From Neocallimastix lanati (nom. inval.) (lineage: Eukaryota; Neocallimastigomycota; Neocallimastigomycetes; Neocallimastigales; Neocallimastigaceae): a stretch of DNA of 64,000 nucleotides. This document shows, in pieces, positions 13,148-24,508 of this stretch. The DNA is taken from assembly GCA_016946835.1 (NCBI GenBank), contig JACVTC010000068.1, forward strand, positions 635,001-699,000. The letters are read 5' to 3'. Position 1 is the stretch's first letter. Each line of letters begins with the position of its first letter. Under the pieces are notes generated by a model. That model searched no databases. It saw nothing but the letters and a program-made list of their open reading frames with translations, and was not told where the DNA came from. Both the position numbers and the translations under genes were made by a program.

Positions 13148-13790
13148 TAGACGAGAGGGGAGGACAAAAGGAATTTCTAGACCTATCAGTCTTTCCTTCA
13201 AGGATGTCAGACTCTCATTGGATTCTTTGTTATGCCGTTTCGTCGTTGACTTTGAGATCTATCAAAGCAATATTAATATGAAAGGCATTTTCTATACACC
13301 ATTTATACTATGAGTTTCTTTTCAGTGATCTCTTGAACCATCATTGAGACAATACTATTATTAGCTTTAAATTAGCTATATATATCTGATTAATATATAT
13401 ATCTCTAGGGCTAAGCTAATAATCTAATCCTTATATATATGTTTATTTAAATTATAATATATAATACATATAGTTATTTTACACACTTATATAATGATAT
13501 ACAATTACAATTGTCTATATTAAGTATATTGGTGAAACAACTACATCAATCCTCTCACAAATCAAGAGCTCTCTGCACCAGCAATTATGTAGTCAGGCAA
13601 CAGGAATTCTTACCATGGCGAGCGAACATCCATCTTCATTTATAGGGAAAAACACGCATGGAGGCCGAAAATTGCCCTATATAAATTCAGGAGGAAGCAA
13701 TCCAAGAATCTTATGTGTGTTAGTCCCGAGTACTAACCTCCGGGATAAAAACTGGAAGGACATATTATTAACCATTATATTTATTATAAG
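13148..13790. other. Two G+C-richer relic islands (13148-13330 and 13535-13760)
   Basis: The first, on the minus strand, reads in pieces like protein (CIENAFHINIALIDLKVNDE, then SDILEGKTDRSRNSFCP) with stops between. The second contains a short open frame from 13615 that I do not accept as a gene. Both look like decayed mobile-element DNA; no domain is recognised. Confidence 0.3.
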
Positions 13791-13799
13791 TAATTCTAA

Positions 13800-14291
13800 C
13801 TCTAATTTAACAATTTTTATTATAATAATTAATTAATTATTTATTATTATTAACTTTATTATTATTATTAGTGTTCTAAGTATTATTATAAAAATTAATA
13901 ATAATGATAATATTATTATTAATTTTATTATTAATTTTAACAATAATTTAATTATAGATATAATAATAATTATTATTTAATTTTTTTTTTTTTTTTTTTA
14001 TTTTTATTATTTAAGATTTATAATCATTTAGTATTATGGTCGTTATTTGTTGGCATTTTATTGTAATTATTCCAAATATTGTTCTTATAGGTTCAAAATA
14101 TCTGTTGTTTCAGTGTTTTTAATTATTTAATGTTATTACTATTTTTATTATTATTATCATTATTTAATCGCTTTTTTTTCTATCATTATTTAGCAGTTGA
14201 TTTTATTCTATTATTTAATAATTTAATAGTAATTATTCCACTCTTAAATAGTATTATTATTATTACTATTATTATTATTACTATTATTATT

Positions 14292-14327
<36 letters not shown>

Positions 14328-14755
14328 TTTCATTTCATTAATTTCTTATTATTTTTTCTTTATATTTATATATATATATATAAATATATATATTGATAAA
14401 ATAAAATAGTAGAGTTGTGGGCTTTAATTATATATATGTAAGAAGTATTTATAATATGAAGGTAATAAAGTATTCATTTTTAATTATATTTCATTTTTAA
14501 TCTAATATCTTTATTTCAATTATTTAAATATATAAAATATATATGCATGTATATAATTATTTTTTATTGGGTTAACTAAAAAATACCGGTCATTAATTTA
14601 AAAATATACTACTATAAGAAATTTATATTATTTTTATTTTTGTTTTTGTTTTTTTTTTTTAATTAATGTAGATATTTATATTGTAAAATTAAAATACATT
14701 TTATATAAAATTTAAATCAGTAAAAAAAAAAAAAAGTAAAAAATAAAAATGATAT
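13800..14755. other. Low-complexity A+T spacer
   Basis: Poly-T near 13981, (TTA)n and (TTTA)n between about 14130 and 14340 and short AT runs. Open frames here are translations of simple repeats. Nothing else is seen. Confidence 0.6.
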
Positions 14756-15066
14756 ATCAATTCCTATACCATACCCTTAATCGTTAAGGACAGCTATCCT
14801 TATGCTTTTTATGTCTTCTAGAACATAAATACCGTAAGCGAACATCTACCTTAAAGACCTTATATTTGTAAGGGCTGCCACACTGATGACTATAGCCATG
14901 AACCTTCCTCCCTCCAAGGATAACAACGGAAATTTCACAGTCCTCGGTAAGGTCAAAAATCCGGAAAAGCTGGTGTGCGAGAGAGGCCTTATCCTATCTG
15001 GGGCTGGAGGACAGTGGGTAAAGCGCCTGGGACAGTTCTGATCCTGGGCTACAACGGCTAAAATAG
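14756..15066 (-). pseudogene. G+C-richer island with a decayed coding fragment
   Basis: On the minus strand about 69 codons stay open and read like protein, including ASLAHQLFRIFDLTEDCEI and VDVRLRYLCSRRHKKHKDSC, ending in a stop. A basic Cys-containing tail would suit a zinc-finger part of a mobile element, but I cannot assign a family. Composition contrasts sharply with the flanks. Confidence 0.35.
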
Positions 15067-15234
15067 GTACTTATATTGTAAAAATTAACATATATATTAA
15101 ATAGTTGACACTTCTATTATAGTAATTAATATATTTACTCTATAAAATTTAATGCAAAAAAAAAAAGTAAAAATAAAAATGATATAAAATAGGTATTTAT
15201 ATTGTAAAAATTAAAAATATGTTAAAAAGTTTTA

Positions 15235-15281
<47 letters not shown>

Positions 15282-15328
15282 CGATGAAAAAGTAGAAATG
15301 AAATAAAAATTGATCACAATATAATATT

Positions 15329-15387
<59 letters not shown>

Positions 15388-16145
15388 CGATGAAAAAGTA
15401 GAAATGAAATAAAAATTGATCACAATATAATATTAGAATTTAGTAAAAACTTATAAAATTGAATTTATAATTTTCATTTATTTATGAATACTAATATCAA
15501 TAAATGAATACTAATATCAATAATTTTTATGTATTTAAATTATACTTTATAATATGTGTTATTATATAATATAATAGATTTTCAAAGTTAGAATGAATTT
15601 TGTATGAATTAATACAATAATTATTAATTTTCCATAAAATAAAAACAATTTGAAATAGTAATAACAATAATAATAACAAATAAAGCAAATAACAAAATGA
15701 AAAAATAAAAAAATAAAAAAACAAAAAAACAAAAAAAAAAACAGAAGAAAAAAGAAATTTCTAGCACTTTCAAGCCTTAAAAAATTGTAATTTTATTTTA
15801 TTTTATTTTTATTTTTTTTATTTATTACTATTACTATTATTATTTTAATTAAATATTTATATTAATTAAATATATATTAAATTTCAAATTCAACTATTAC
15901 AGAAGTTATAAATAATATCAAATCTTAAAGTGAAAGAACTGTAAGGATTATCTAATCCTTTGATATAATATAATAATAACTTTAATTATGATAATAATAT
16001 TAATAATAATTTGTTACATTTAATAATAATAATAATTTTAATTTTTAATTTTTATTTTTTTATTTTTATTTATTTCTTTTTTATTTCTTTTTTTTTATTT
16101 CTTTTTTGTTTCTTTTTTAATTCTTTTTTGTTTCTTTTTTTATTA

Positions 16146-16203
<58 letters not shown>

Positions 16204-16795
16204 ATTTTATTTTTTTCAGTCATCTTAGCTTTTCCATATTTTTTGGGCAGCAGATCTAACCTTAAATATTTGTAAATATTATTTTTATGAATAATATATT
16301 AATATATAATTTAATATTAAATAAATATTAATATTATATATACATTAATTAATTCTTATATAAAATATATAAAAATATAAAAAACTATTTAAATATTTTT
16401 TATTTCATCATATTATTATTTTTATACATATATTTAAAAATAAAATAATAATGAAATTGAGGAAGAAATACAACAATTATTAATTATTAATAATTCATAA
16501 TTCATAATTCATAGTATTAATTATTATTAATTATTATCATTTATATTATTCAATTCTAATCCATTTATTTTTTTATTTTTTTTTTTATTTATATGTACAA
16601 ATATATATAAATATTTATTAAATAAAAATATAATAAATCAGCATATCTATTTATATTATATATTACTTATAAACTTATTTTTATTATTATTTTTTTCCTT
16701 TTTTAAAAAACAAATAACAACTTCAATACATATATATATATAGTAAAAAGTAATATTTTTTATATTCCAGATTTAAATGAAAAATTATAAAATTT
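15066..16795. other. A+T-rich spacer with simple repeats
   Basis: Apart from the tandem duplication at 15237-15437 it holds a 20-bp direct repeat (TGAATACTAATATCAATAAA, near 15484), T-rich tracts and a (TTA)n run at 16141-16202. No gene is supported. Confidence 0.6.
15237..15437 (+). repeat. Tandem duplication of a ~100-bp unit containing poly-T
   Basis: A long poly-T followed by TATATAACGATGAAAAAGTA and about 45 further bases to AATATAATATTAGA occurs twice in direct succession. The copies differ essentially only in poly-T length, so the duplication is recent. Confidence 0.85.
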
Positions 16796-17911
16796 GAATC
16801 TCCCGTAGATGAATGTAATTTTGAAAATACAACCATTTATTGCTATCGTACAGACACCTGTGAAAAAAAAATAATAGGAATTAATAAATATAATGAATGA
16901 ATATATAGCAATTGAAATTAATGAAAAATTAAAGGTTTAAAAAGGAAGCCTATCATGGAAAAATGTGCATATTTAAAATTATAGAATTTATTGGTGGCAC
17001 TGCGGCTGTGATTAAGAGTATCCTTATAGAATTCAATATCTATAATAGATATCGTAGAAAATAGTGATGATGAAAATAATATCTATGTTTCAGAAAGAAT
17101 TATTGTTTTACCAGATAGGAAAGCCATTGATAATGCTGAACTTGTTATTCCAGAAATCCTTACTGATGAAAATCATGTCGCTGAAGCTGTTAAGGAAGAT
17201 CATTATGAATCAGAATCTTCCTACGAATCTATTAATGATGCCTATCCTATTTCACCTATCTTGTACTTCCAAGATAGGTGAAATAGGAAAGGTCATTCTA
17301 ATCCTTCTAGTCCTTCTGATCCTTCTAATCGTAATATACATCGTAATTGTGCTAATCATCGTTCCATTGCTAAAGATGGTATGGGTATTTCTGCTAATTC
17401 TCCTTATTCACCTTCCTATCCTTCTTCTCATTTCTGTTTTCAATCTTATATGCTTTCACAATATCAAGAAGATTCCTATTCACATCCTTCTCATCCTGAA
17501 AGACCACCTACCTATTCTCTATTCAATGAAACTAATCATTTCACTTCATCTCATCCTCATCATTGTCATAAAGGGAATTCATTTAACGATTATTTAAACA
17601 GTGGAATGGATAATGATAATGTTTTACCAGTTTATACTGCTATTACTATTGAATCATCTCCCAGCTTAAGATTCATCTCTATTTCACTGACGAATTATTT
17701 GAATTATTCCACTGAATTTGAAAATGATACTACCAATGAGACTCTAAATCAACATTCCAGTACCATTCCTCGTGGTACCAATATCGGTAATAATATGACA
17801 TGTTTTATGAATAGAAATCCTCCTTTTCCACTTCTACAAGCCTTATAGGGGGTGGATGATGACATCAAAAAGATGATAGATGACTATGATATGGATGATA
17901 AAAAAGCATAA
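16796..17911 (+). pseudogene. Pseudogene: 3' part of a membrane-anchored surface protein
   Basis: One frame shows, in order: an extracellular-looking piece (ECNFENTTIYCYRTDTCEKK, 16796-16890); after stops and likely small indels, a decayed transmembrane segment (FIGGTAAVIKSILIEF, NRYRRK, ~16985-17056); then from 17057 an acidic and Ser/Pro-rich cytoplasmic tail with SERIIVLPDRKAID and PERPPTYS. An in-frame TGA lies at 17279-17281, created by an inverted repeat, and a TAG at 17846-17848 is followed by 20 more plausible codons ending at 17911. The layout (Cys-containing ectodomain, one TM helix, long tail with a PPTY-type motif) suits a receptor-like or adhesin-like surface protein; the family is not recognised. 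The open frame beginning with ATG at 17064 is in the wrong frame. Confidence 0.65.
17245..17288. repeat. Perfect 19-bp inverted repeat with 6-nt loop
   Basis: TCCTATTTCACCTATCTTG is followed by TACTTC and then its exact reverse complement. It lies inside the surface-protein pseudogene and supplies its first tail stop codon (TGA). It looks like a templated snap-back duplication of local sequence. Confidence 0.9.
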
Positions 17912-18067
17912 TAAAGAGAATTTTTGCTTATTTCTATTTATTATCATTTTTTTTTCAATAAAAAAAAAAAAAAAAAAAGGAAAAATAGATTAATAGATTA
18001 TGAATAGAAAGAAAAAAAAAATTTTTTTTTGATTTATTTATTAAATAAGGAGCATGGGTTAAATTCA

Positions 18068-18068
18068 A

Positions 18069-18123
<55 letters not shown>

Positions 18124-18193
18124 GTAATAATAGTAATAATAGTAATAATAATAATAATAATAGTAATAATAGTAATAATAATAATAATAATAA
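18068..18193 (+). repeat. (AAT)n microsatellite with TAG interruptions
   Basis: About 42 trinucleotide units with scattered AGT variants. A minus-strand frame reads it as poly-Tyr, an artefact. Confidence 0.9.
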
Positions 18194-18805
18194 AAAGAGA
18201 TATTTTGTAATTTCAAATGGAGAGAAAGAGGGAATAAATATAATAATATAATGATAACAATTAAAATATTAATATAATAATAAAATAGTAAAATAATAAT
18301 AATATAATATAATCATAACATAGAATAATAAAAATAAAATTATAATAAGGAAGATGAGGGATTAATAATAATTAGAAATTTATTTATAAATTAATTTATT
18401 ATTAGTATTATTATATTTTGTTTTTAAATATATATTTAATTTTTTTTATTATTATTATAATTCTATTTTTAAATATTTAAATTTTTTTTTTTATTAATAT
18501 TTATAATAAATTAAAAAAAAAAAAAAAAAAAAAACACAATTAAAAGAATTCTTTTATATATTATATGTATTATATTGTATACACATATATATATATACTT
18601 TATTAGAGTTAAGATAATCATAAGTTCTGTTTTATTCAAAGTATGGAATATTTTAATAATTAATAAAAAAAATATTTCTTTTTTAAAATTTTTTTTTTAA
18701 TTAATATTAAACTTATGCAAAAAAATTCAATTACCTATTATTTAAAAAAAAAAAGTTTAATATTATACTTTCATAAAAAAGTTATAAATAATATAATAAT
18801 ACTAA

Positions 18806-18836
<31 letters not shown>

Positions 18837-19012
18837 CAAAGAGAAAAAAAATTAAAAATAAAAAAAATTTGATAATATTTAAATTAAAATAATTTGAAAG
18901 TAAAATAAAATAAAAAAAATAAAATAAAATTTTAAAAAAAAAAAAAAGAGAATCAAACAAAAATAAATTAAAAAGTTTAATAAAAATAAATTAATAAATT
19001 AAAAATCAAAAT

Positions 19013-19047
<35 letters not shown>

Positions 19048-19429
19048 AAACAGAACAAAACAGAACAAAACAGAAAAAAACAGAACTACTTAACAAAAAC
19101 AAATAATTAATATTAAAAAAAAAAAAAAATTAATTTCTTTGTGATGTGGTGTTTTTAATTATATTTATATATAAATATATAAATATAATACATATTAACT
19201 TTTCTTAAATTTTATTCTTTTTTTTTTTTTTATTTTTTTTTAATAGGTTATTAGATAGTGATATAAATTTTATAAATATATTTATTTTATTCTTATTTTA
19301 TTTTATTCTTATTTTATTTTATTTTTATTTTATTTTATTTTTTTTTTTTTTAAATTAAAAATAAAGATTTTTAAAATTAATTAAAGGAGAGATTTTTATT
19401 AATTTATTTCAAGATATTTTTATAAATAA

Positions 19430-19522
19430 ATAAATAATTGAATAATAAATAAATAAATAAATAATTGAATAATAAATAAATAAATAAATAAATAATAAAT
19501 AATAAATAAATAAATAATAAAT

Positions 19523-19553
<31 letters not shown>

Positions 19554-19559
19554 GAATAA

Positions 19560-19612
<53 letters not shown>
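19430..19612 (+). repeat. (AAAT)n microsatellite with an embedded higher-order unit
   Basis: AAATAAAT repeats interrupted several times by AATTGAATAAT, giving a loose higher-order period. Confidence 0.85.
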
Positions 19613-19620
<8 letters not shown>

Positions 19621-19624
19621 AATA

Positions 19625-19835
19625 AAAGTTAAAATTGGATTTTATTAGAAATGCTTTATTAATGTATTAATAAAAACCTTAAAGTAAAATCAGTTCTATC
19701 TATACCAGAACTGTGGCTAAATTTAGAGACACGTTGTTATATTTAATTAATGTATTACATGATATTGATATGATTTATAAATTCATATGAAATTTAATTA
19801 ATTCACAAATTCTGTATCATAAATTTCTAATAATG
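19625..19835 (-). repeat. Divergent solo LTR of the TRIM family, reverse orientation
   Basis: The minus strand matches the 228-bp TRIM LTR (60500-60727) along most of its length; the best block is CAGAACTGTGGCTAAATTTAG on +, complementary to TAAATTTAGCCACAGTTCTTG in the LTR, with further blocks near both ends. Divergence is clear, so it is an older insertion. Ends are approximate and no target duplication is visible. Confidence 0.75.
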
Positions 19836-20842
19836 ATTTATTTAAAAATATTTGATATTCTATAGAATTTCATCATTTTTAATTTATGATAACATTTTAA
19901 CATGTTTAATTATTGCATTATATATTATCAATTATTTATTATTATTTATAAATTATTAGTATTATCAATTATTTATATTAATATTTATAAATTATTATTT
20001 ATTATTATTTATAAATTATTATTTATTATTATTTATAAATTATTATTTATTATTTATTATTTATTATTTATTATTGTTATATATATAAAAAAGTGTTTTT
20101 CATTCCTATCTTAACTATACATAATTATTTTTTTTTATCACAAATGTTTCCATTTATTGAAGAGGTTATCCATTGCATGAAGGAAAGCATTAATATGTAA
20201 TATTGATCATCCTGATTTCCTTTTATTTTAGCTGTTTAATTTTTTTTTCCTTTTTTTATTACTAAATTTTATATATAAACTTTTTTTTTTTTTTTTTTTT
20301 TTTTTTCAAAATTTATTTTATTTTATTTCATTTTTTATTTCATTTCTTTTATAATTAAACTTATCTTTATCTTTAATATCTTTATGTAATTAAATTTTAA
20401 ATAAAAAAAAAAATTATTAAAGCTTATTTTTATTTTTATAATCTTATTTAGTTGATTCAGTAGTATTTGCTATGTTTTTTTTTTTTTTTTTTCTTACATA
20501 TCACTACAGTCACTTTTTTTTTTTTTTTTTAAAAAAAAGAGTTCTTTTATGATAGTGCTGTTGTGTAGATTTTGATATAGAGTTTTCTTCTTTTTATTTT
20601 TTATTCATTAAATTCTTTGAATATTTATTTTATTTATTATCTATTTATTTGTTCATTTAATTAATATATAATGATTAATGATTAATGAATAAAAAATAAA
20701 ATTTAAATTTAATTAAATAAATTAAAATGTATTATCATATATTATAGTTATATTTTATTATATGATCAATACATATCAACTAAAATATATTATAAATATA
20801 TTACAATATATATATTGTAAATATATTATTTAATTTCCATTT

Positions 20843-20891
<49 letters not shown>

Positions 20892-21529
20892 TTTGATATT
20901 TAATTAATTATTAATTAATAATTTAAATTTCTTATTTATTTATTTAAATCTATTTTTTTTTTTGTCTTCTAAAAAAAATAATAAAAAATTAATAAAAGGC
21001 CAAATACTATAGAGATAGATATAGATAATAAGAACAAAAGAAAGAAAGAATAATAGTATTATTCTTTTTATTGTTTTTATTTTTTTGTAATGATTATTAT
21101 CATATTAAATAGAAATTAACTCTGATATTCTTTTATTTTTTTTTTTTTTTTAAAAAGGATTGAACATAAAATAAAATAAATTTAAATAAAAAAAGTATTA
21201 TTTTATTATTTATTATTGCATCCTTTTTTTTTTATTATTATATTTTAGTAATAATTATTTAAGTTATCACAAAAAAAAAAAAAGACAAAAAAGAATAATA
21301 ATCATTGTACATAAGACTGTTAATATATCTAAAATAATCAAATTATTCAATAAGTGACTAAATTATTTAAAAAAAAAATAATATATTAAATATTTATTAA
21401 TAATACATAAACATAGATACCCTCATAAATATATATATATATTAAAGAACAAGAAAGACAATAAAGAAAAAAAAAAAAAACAAAAAGACAAAAAGAAATT
21501 TTTAAAAATATTCTTATTATAAAAAAAAA

Positions 21530-23203
21530 ATGTTTAAAAAGATAATAATATTAACAACACTTTCTGTAAGTGCTGTATTTACTAGAAATGTTAATTTTAA
21601 AGTAATATCTTTTGGTAATTCAACAGAAGTCCAAATTGTGGGTGGACAGAAGTTTAGTCTTCTTCCTGTTAATGAAGATCCAATCTTTTTCAAAGGTCAA
21701 ATTAGTAATGTAACAAATAGTAGCTTTAATTACTATTATATTGTGGATGGTGAAAAGGAAAAATTTGTACGTACTTTTGATGGTAAGGCTAATTCCACTT
21801 TAAATGATTTCTATGGAAGAAAGGATACCATTAAAACTCTTAAAACTTTCCAACATCCTCCTTCTTTATCAACTTGGGATAGAAGCATTGGTAAGGCTGA
21901 ACTCTTTGATGATTCTTACATTCCAACAATTCATTTTACTGGTAATAATGTCACTGAAAATTTCTTCCATCATCCTGGCACGAAAGAACCTGACCTTTTA
22001 GAAAAAGTGACTATTTACCTTAAAGATTCTGTAAAAATCTTCACGGATGTACCTGCTACGGCTAAAAATATGGAAACTTCGAAATTCCAAATTCGTTTTA
22101 AATTAGGTTATAAAGGTATTGATGGTAGATACCGATTAAAATTACGTAATAGTGGTGAGGATCCTCTTAATCTTCGTCAATTCATCTATGGTAATATGAT
22201 TCAGGCTATCGGTATGCCTAGTATTCATTCCGTTATGGCTCGTGTCTACTATAATAAAAAGCCAGTGGGTTTCTACGTACTTCAAGAGGAAGCCTACAGT
22301 GAATCGTTTATTAGGGCGGAATTCTATGGTGATCCTCACACTGGTAAAATTGATACCACTCAAACATTAGGTAATCCTATTAATGGGGAAGCTGGTTCTG
22401 ATTTTGAATATAAACCAGATAATATGGAATTTTATGAAAACTTTGAAGGAAATAAGACAAGATTACTTCCATTTTGTAAAGCTATAAATGATCTCAACCC
22501 AAAAATGGCTACTCAGGTGAAAGTCTTTGAAAAGCGTTGGTTTGATATAGACACCTTCCATAAAGCGATGGCTATCGAATATTTAACTGGGGATTGGGAT
22601 GGCTATTGGTATACTGAAAGTAATTTTGCCATCTATGATGATCCATCTGAATCTACTAATTCCACTTACAGGTATTACTTTATCACTCAAGATCATGATG
22701 AAACCTTTGGTGTAGGTTTATGTGAACCCATAAATTCCGTGGGATATAACTTTACTCAACTTTCCTATACAACCATGGTTAATCGTACCTGGGAATATTT
22801 GAAAGGTGACAAGAAGAATCGTGTTTTGGTGGAAAAACTTATTGGTGGTTCCAAATCACTTCAAAAACGTTTCCAAGAGACCTTGTTGGCAATCGTGAAG
22901 ACTATTTTCAATCCAGTAGTTTTCCGTGAAGTCGTGGAAAGTTATCGACTTCGTTTCACTCCAGAAATGGAATGGGATTATTCATTTATTCGTCCTTATA
23001 ATGCTGGCGTGGTGGAAGGAATGCCAATTTATAATTATCGACATTTCTTGAGAAATTTTGAAGAGGGTGTTGGAGGACTTCATTGGGGTCTCTATCGATG
23101 GGTAGAGGAACGAGCTGATGCCATTAAAAAGGAATTTTGTATCACCTGGCCTGGTGATCATAATCCCCCAAGTGCAGACTGTAAACCAAAAAAATATTTT
23201 TAA
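21530..23203 (+). CDS. Secreted CotH-family protein (atypical kinase fold)
   Basis: A 557-residue protein without introns. Residues 1 to ~18 (MFKKIIILTTLSVSAVF) form a signal peptide. The CotH domain covers about 160-540: KFQIRFKLGYKG...RYRLKLRNSGEDP (~185-212), a DWDGYWYTESNFAIYDD segment (355-371) and YYFITQDHDETFG (382-394), whose aspartates fit the acidic metal/ATP site of CotH kinases. Family knowledge: bacterial CotH phosphorylates spore-coat proteins, and anaerobic fungi carry many CotH proteins, often with dockerins. This copy has no dockerin, no C-terminal TM helix and no GPI-like tail; it ends in a short Cys- and Lys-containing segment. Several N-x-S/T sites suit secretion. Substrate and true kinase activity cannot be inferred. 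The ATG at 21530 is the only one giving the signal peptide. Confidence 0.9.
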   Translation: MFKKIIILTTLSVSAVFTRNVNFKVISFGNSTEVQIVGGQKFSLLPVNEDPIFFKGQISNVTNSSFNYYYIVDGEKEKFVRTFDGKANSTLNDFYGRKDTIKTLKTFQHPPSLSTWDRSIGKAELFDDSYIPTIHFTGNNVTENFFHHPGTKEPDLLEKVTIYLKDSVKIFTDVPATAKNMETSKFQIRFKLGYKGIDGRYRLKLRNSGEDPLNLRQFIYGNMIQAIGMPSIHSVMARVYYNKKPVGFYVLQEEAYSESFIRAEFYGDPHTGKIDTTQTLGNPINGEAGSDFEYKPDNMEFYENFEGNKTRLLPFCKAINDLNPKMATQVKVFEKRWFDIDTFHKAMAIEYLTGDWDGYWYTESNFAIYDDPSESTNSTYRYYFITQDHDETFGVGLCEPINSVGYNFTQLSYTTMVNRTWEYLKGDKKNRVLVEKLIGGSKSLQKRFQETLLAIVKTIFNPVVFREVVESYRLRFTPEMEWDYSFIRPYNAGVVEGMPIYNYRHFLRNFEEGVGGLHWGLYRWVEERADAIKKEFCITWPGDHNPPSADCKPKKYF

Positions 23204-23626
23204 GGTTATTGAAGTGAACGAGAAATAAAATAAATTTGAAATAAATCATAATTTAATTAATTAATTACTGGTATGAAATTAGAAAGATAAAAAAAAAAAA
23301 ATTTTTTTTTTTTATTTTTTATTTTTTATTTTTTATTTTATTTAGTTTTATTTTATTTAATTTATGAAATATTACATATATATTATCATATTTTTTTTTG
23401 CATTAAAAAAAAAAATTTTTTTAATAATATAATTGTTAAACTTTTTTTTTTTTTTTTTATTTTTATTTTTCTTTTTAATTCTAATTTTGACATATATCCA
23501 AATTTTTATATTTATTTATTATTTTATTTTTATGTATATAATTATTATGTAAATTTTGATCTATTATTTAAATTATATATAAATAAATAAAATTATAAAA
23601 AAAAAAAAAATAAATAAATAAATAAA

Positions 23627-23663
<37 letters not shown>

Positions 23664-23730
23664 AAAAAAATAAAATATACAATAACTTTTTTTTTTTTAA
23701 TATAAATATATATTTTTATTATATTATCAT

Positions 23731-23779
<49 letters not shown>

Positions 23780-23816
23780 ATAATAAATATTAATATATAA
23801 AGTTTATTCCTACTCC

Positions 23817-23850
<34 letters not shown>

Positions 23851-24245
23851 TTTAAATTAGTTATAATGAAATAGTTGAAAATAATATATATATATACACT
23901 TTATACCTATAACGTTATATATATATATATGTTTATATAGATAGAGAAAAAAGTTGCTCTATAATGTAGTAATGAAAATTCATCACTTAGGTATCAGAGG
24001 AAAGTGCTATAGTTTTATTGAAAACTTGGATTGAAGTATTTTTCTAATAGGAATAGCTTTATATCCCATTTTATTGTGTCCCTAAAGAACTTAACATTCT
24101 TCCTCCTCTTTTGGCAAAATATGCGATTATTCAGGTAAGGTGTTTTAAAAAATGAAAAAAAAAATGATAAAAAAAAAAAAAAAACTCCATGTGTATTATC
24201 TCTGTTTTACTTAGAGATGTATCACATTAATTTCTGGTGATTATT

Positions 24246-24284
<39 letters not shown>
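23204..24284. other. A+T-rich 3' flank of the CotH gene with a short coding-like relic
   Basis: Mostly poly-A/T and (AAAT)n. Between about 23985 and 24130 the plus strand reads like protein (ESAIVLLKTWIEVFF, then VPKELNILPPLLAKYAIIQ) with stops between; it is too short to identify. Confidence 0.4.
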
Positions 24285-24288
<4 letters not shown>

Positions 24289-24471
24289 GCGCCATTCTTG
24301 GTGCGATCTGTGGCTCTCTTTACAGAAATTATGCCTTAGGGCTAGTACTCGACAAAGCGTTGCTCATCCGACGGTATAGCAACTCCTTGTTAGTTTGCAT
24401 TTATACCATCTGAATAACAGTGACAGTAAAGATAGGCTAGCAGGGCCAATGCCTTTGAAAGAGAATACCAT

Positions 24472-24475
<4 letters not shown>
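24285..24475. other. G+C-richer island between poly-A and poly-T tracts
   Basis: About 190 bp of near-balanced composition framed by a long poly-A on the left and a long poly-T on the right, as in an inserted relic. The plus strand has a short open stretch (RAILGAICGSLYRNYALGLV), not identifiable. Confidence 0.35.

Positions 24476-24508
<33 letters not shown>

Larger units (their letters stand above)
17912..21529. other. A+T-rich region between the pseudogene and the CotH gene
   Basis: No gene is supported. It contains the AAT and AAAT microsatellites and the solo LTR listed separately, AACAG-type short repeats near 19040-19085, many A/T runs, and the 5' flank of the CotH gene, with an A-rich leader just before its ATG. 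Confidence 0.6.

Noticed and set aside
13615-13836. A 73-codon gene starting MASEHPSSF
   Set aside because: It runs from a G+C-richer relic into simple A+T repeat, has no recognisable domain, and its end is repeat-coded.
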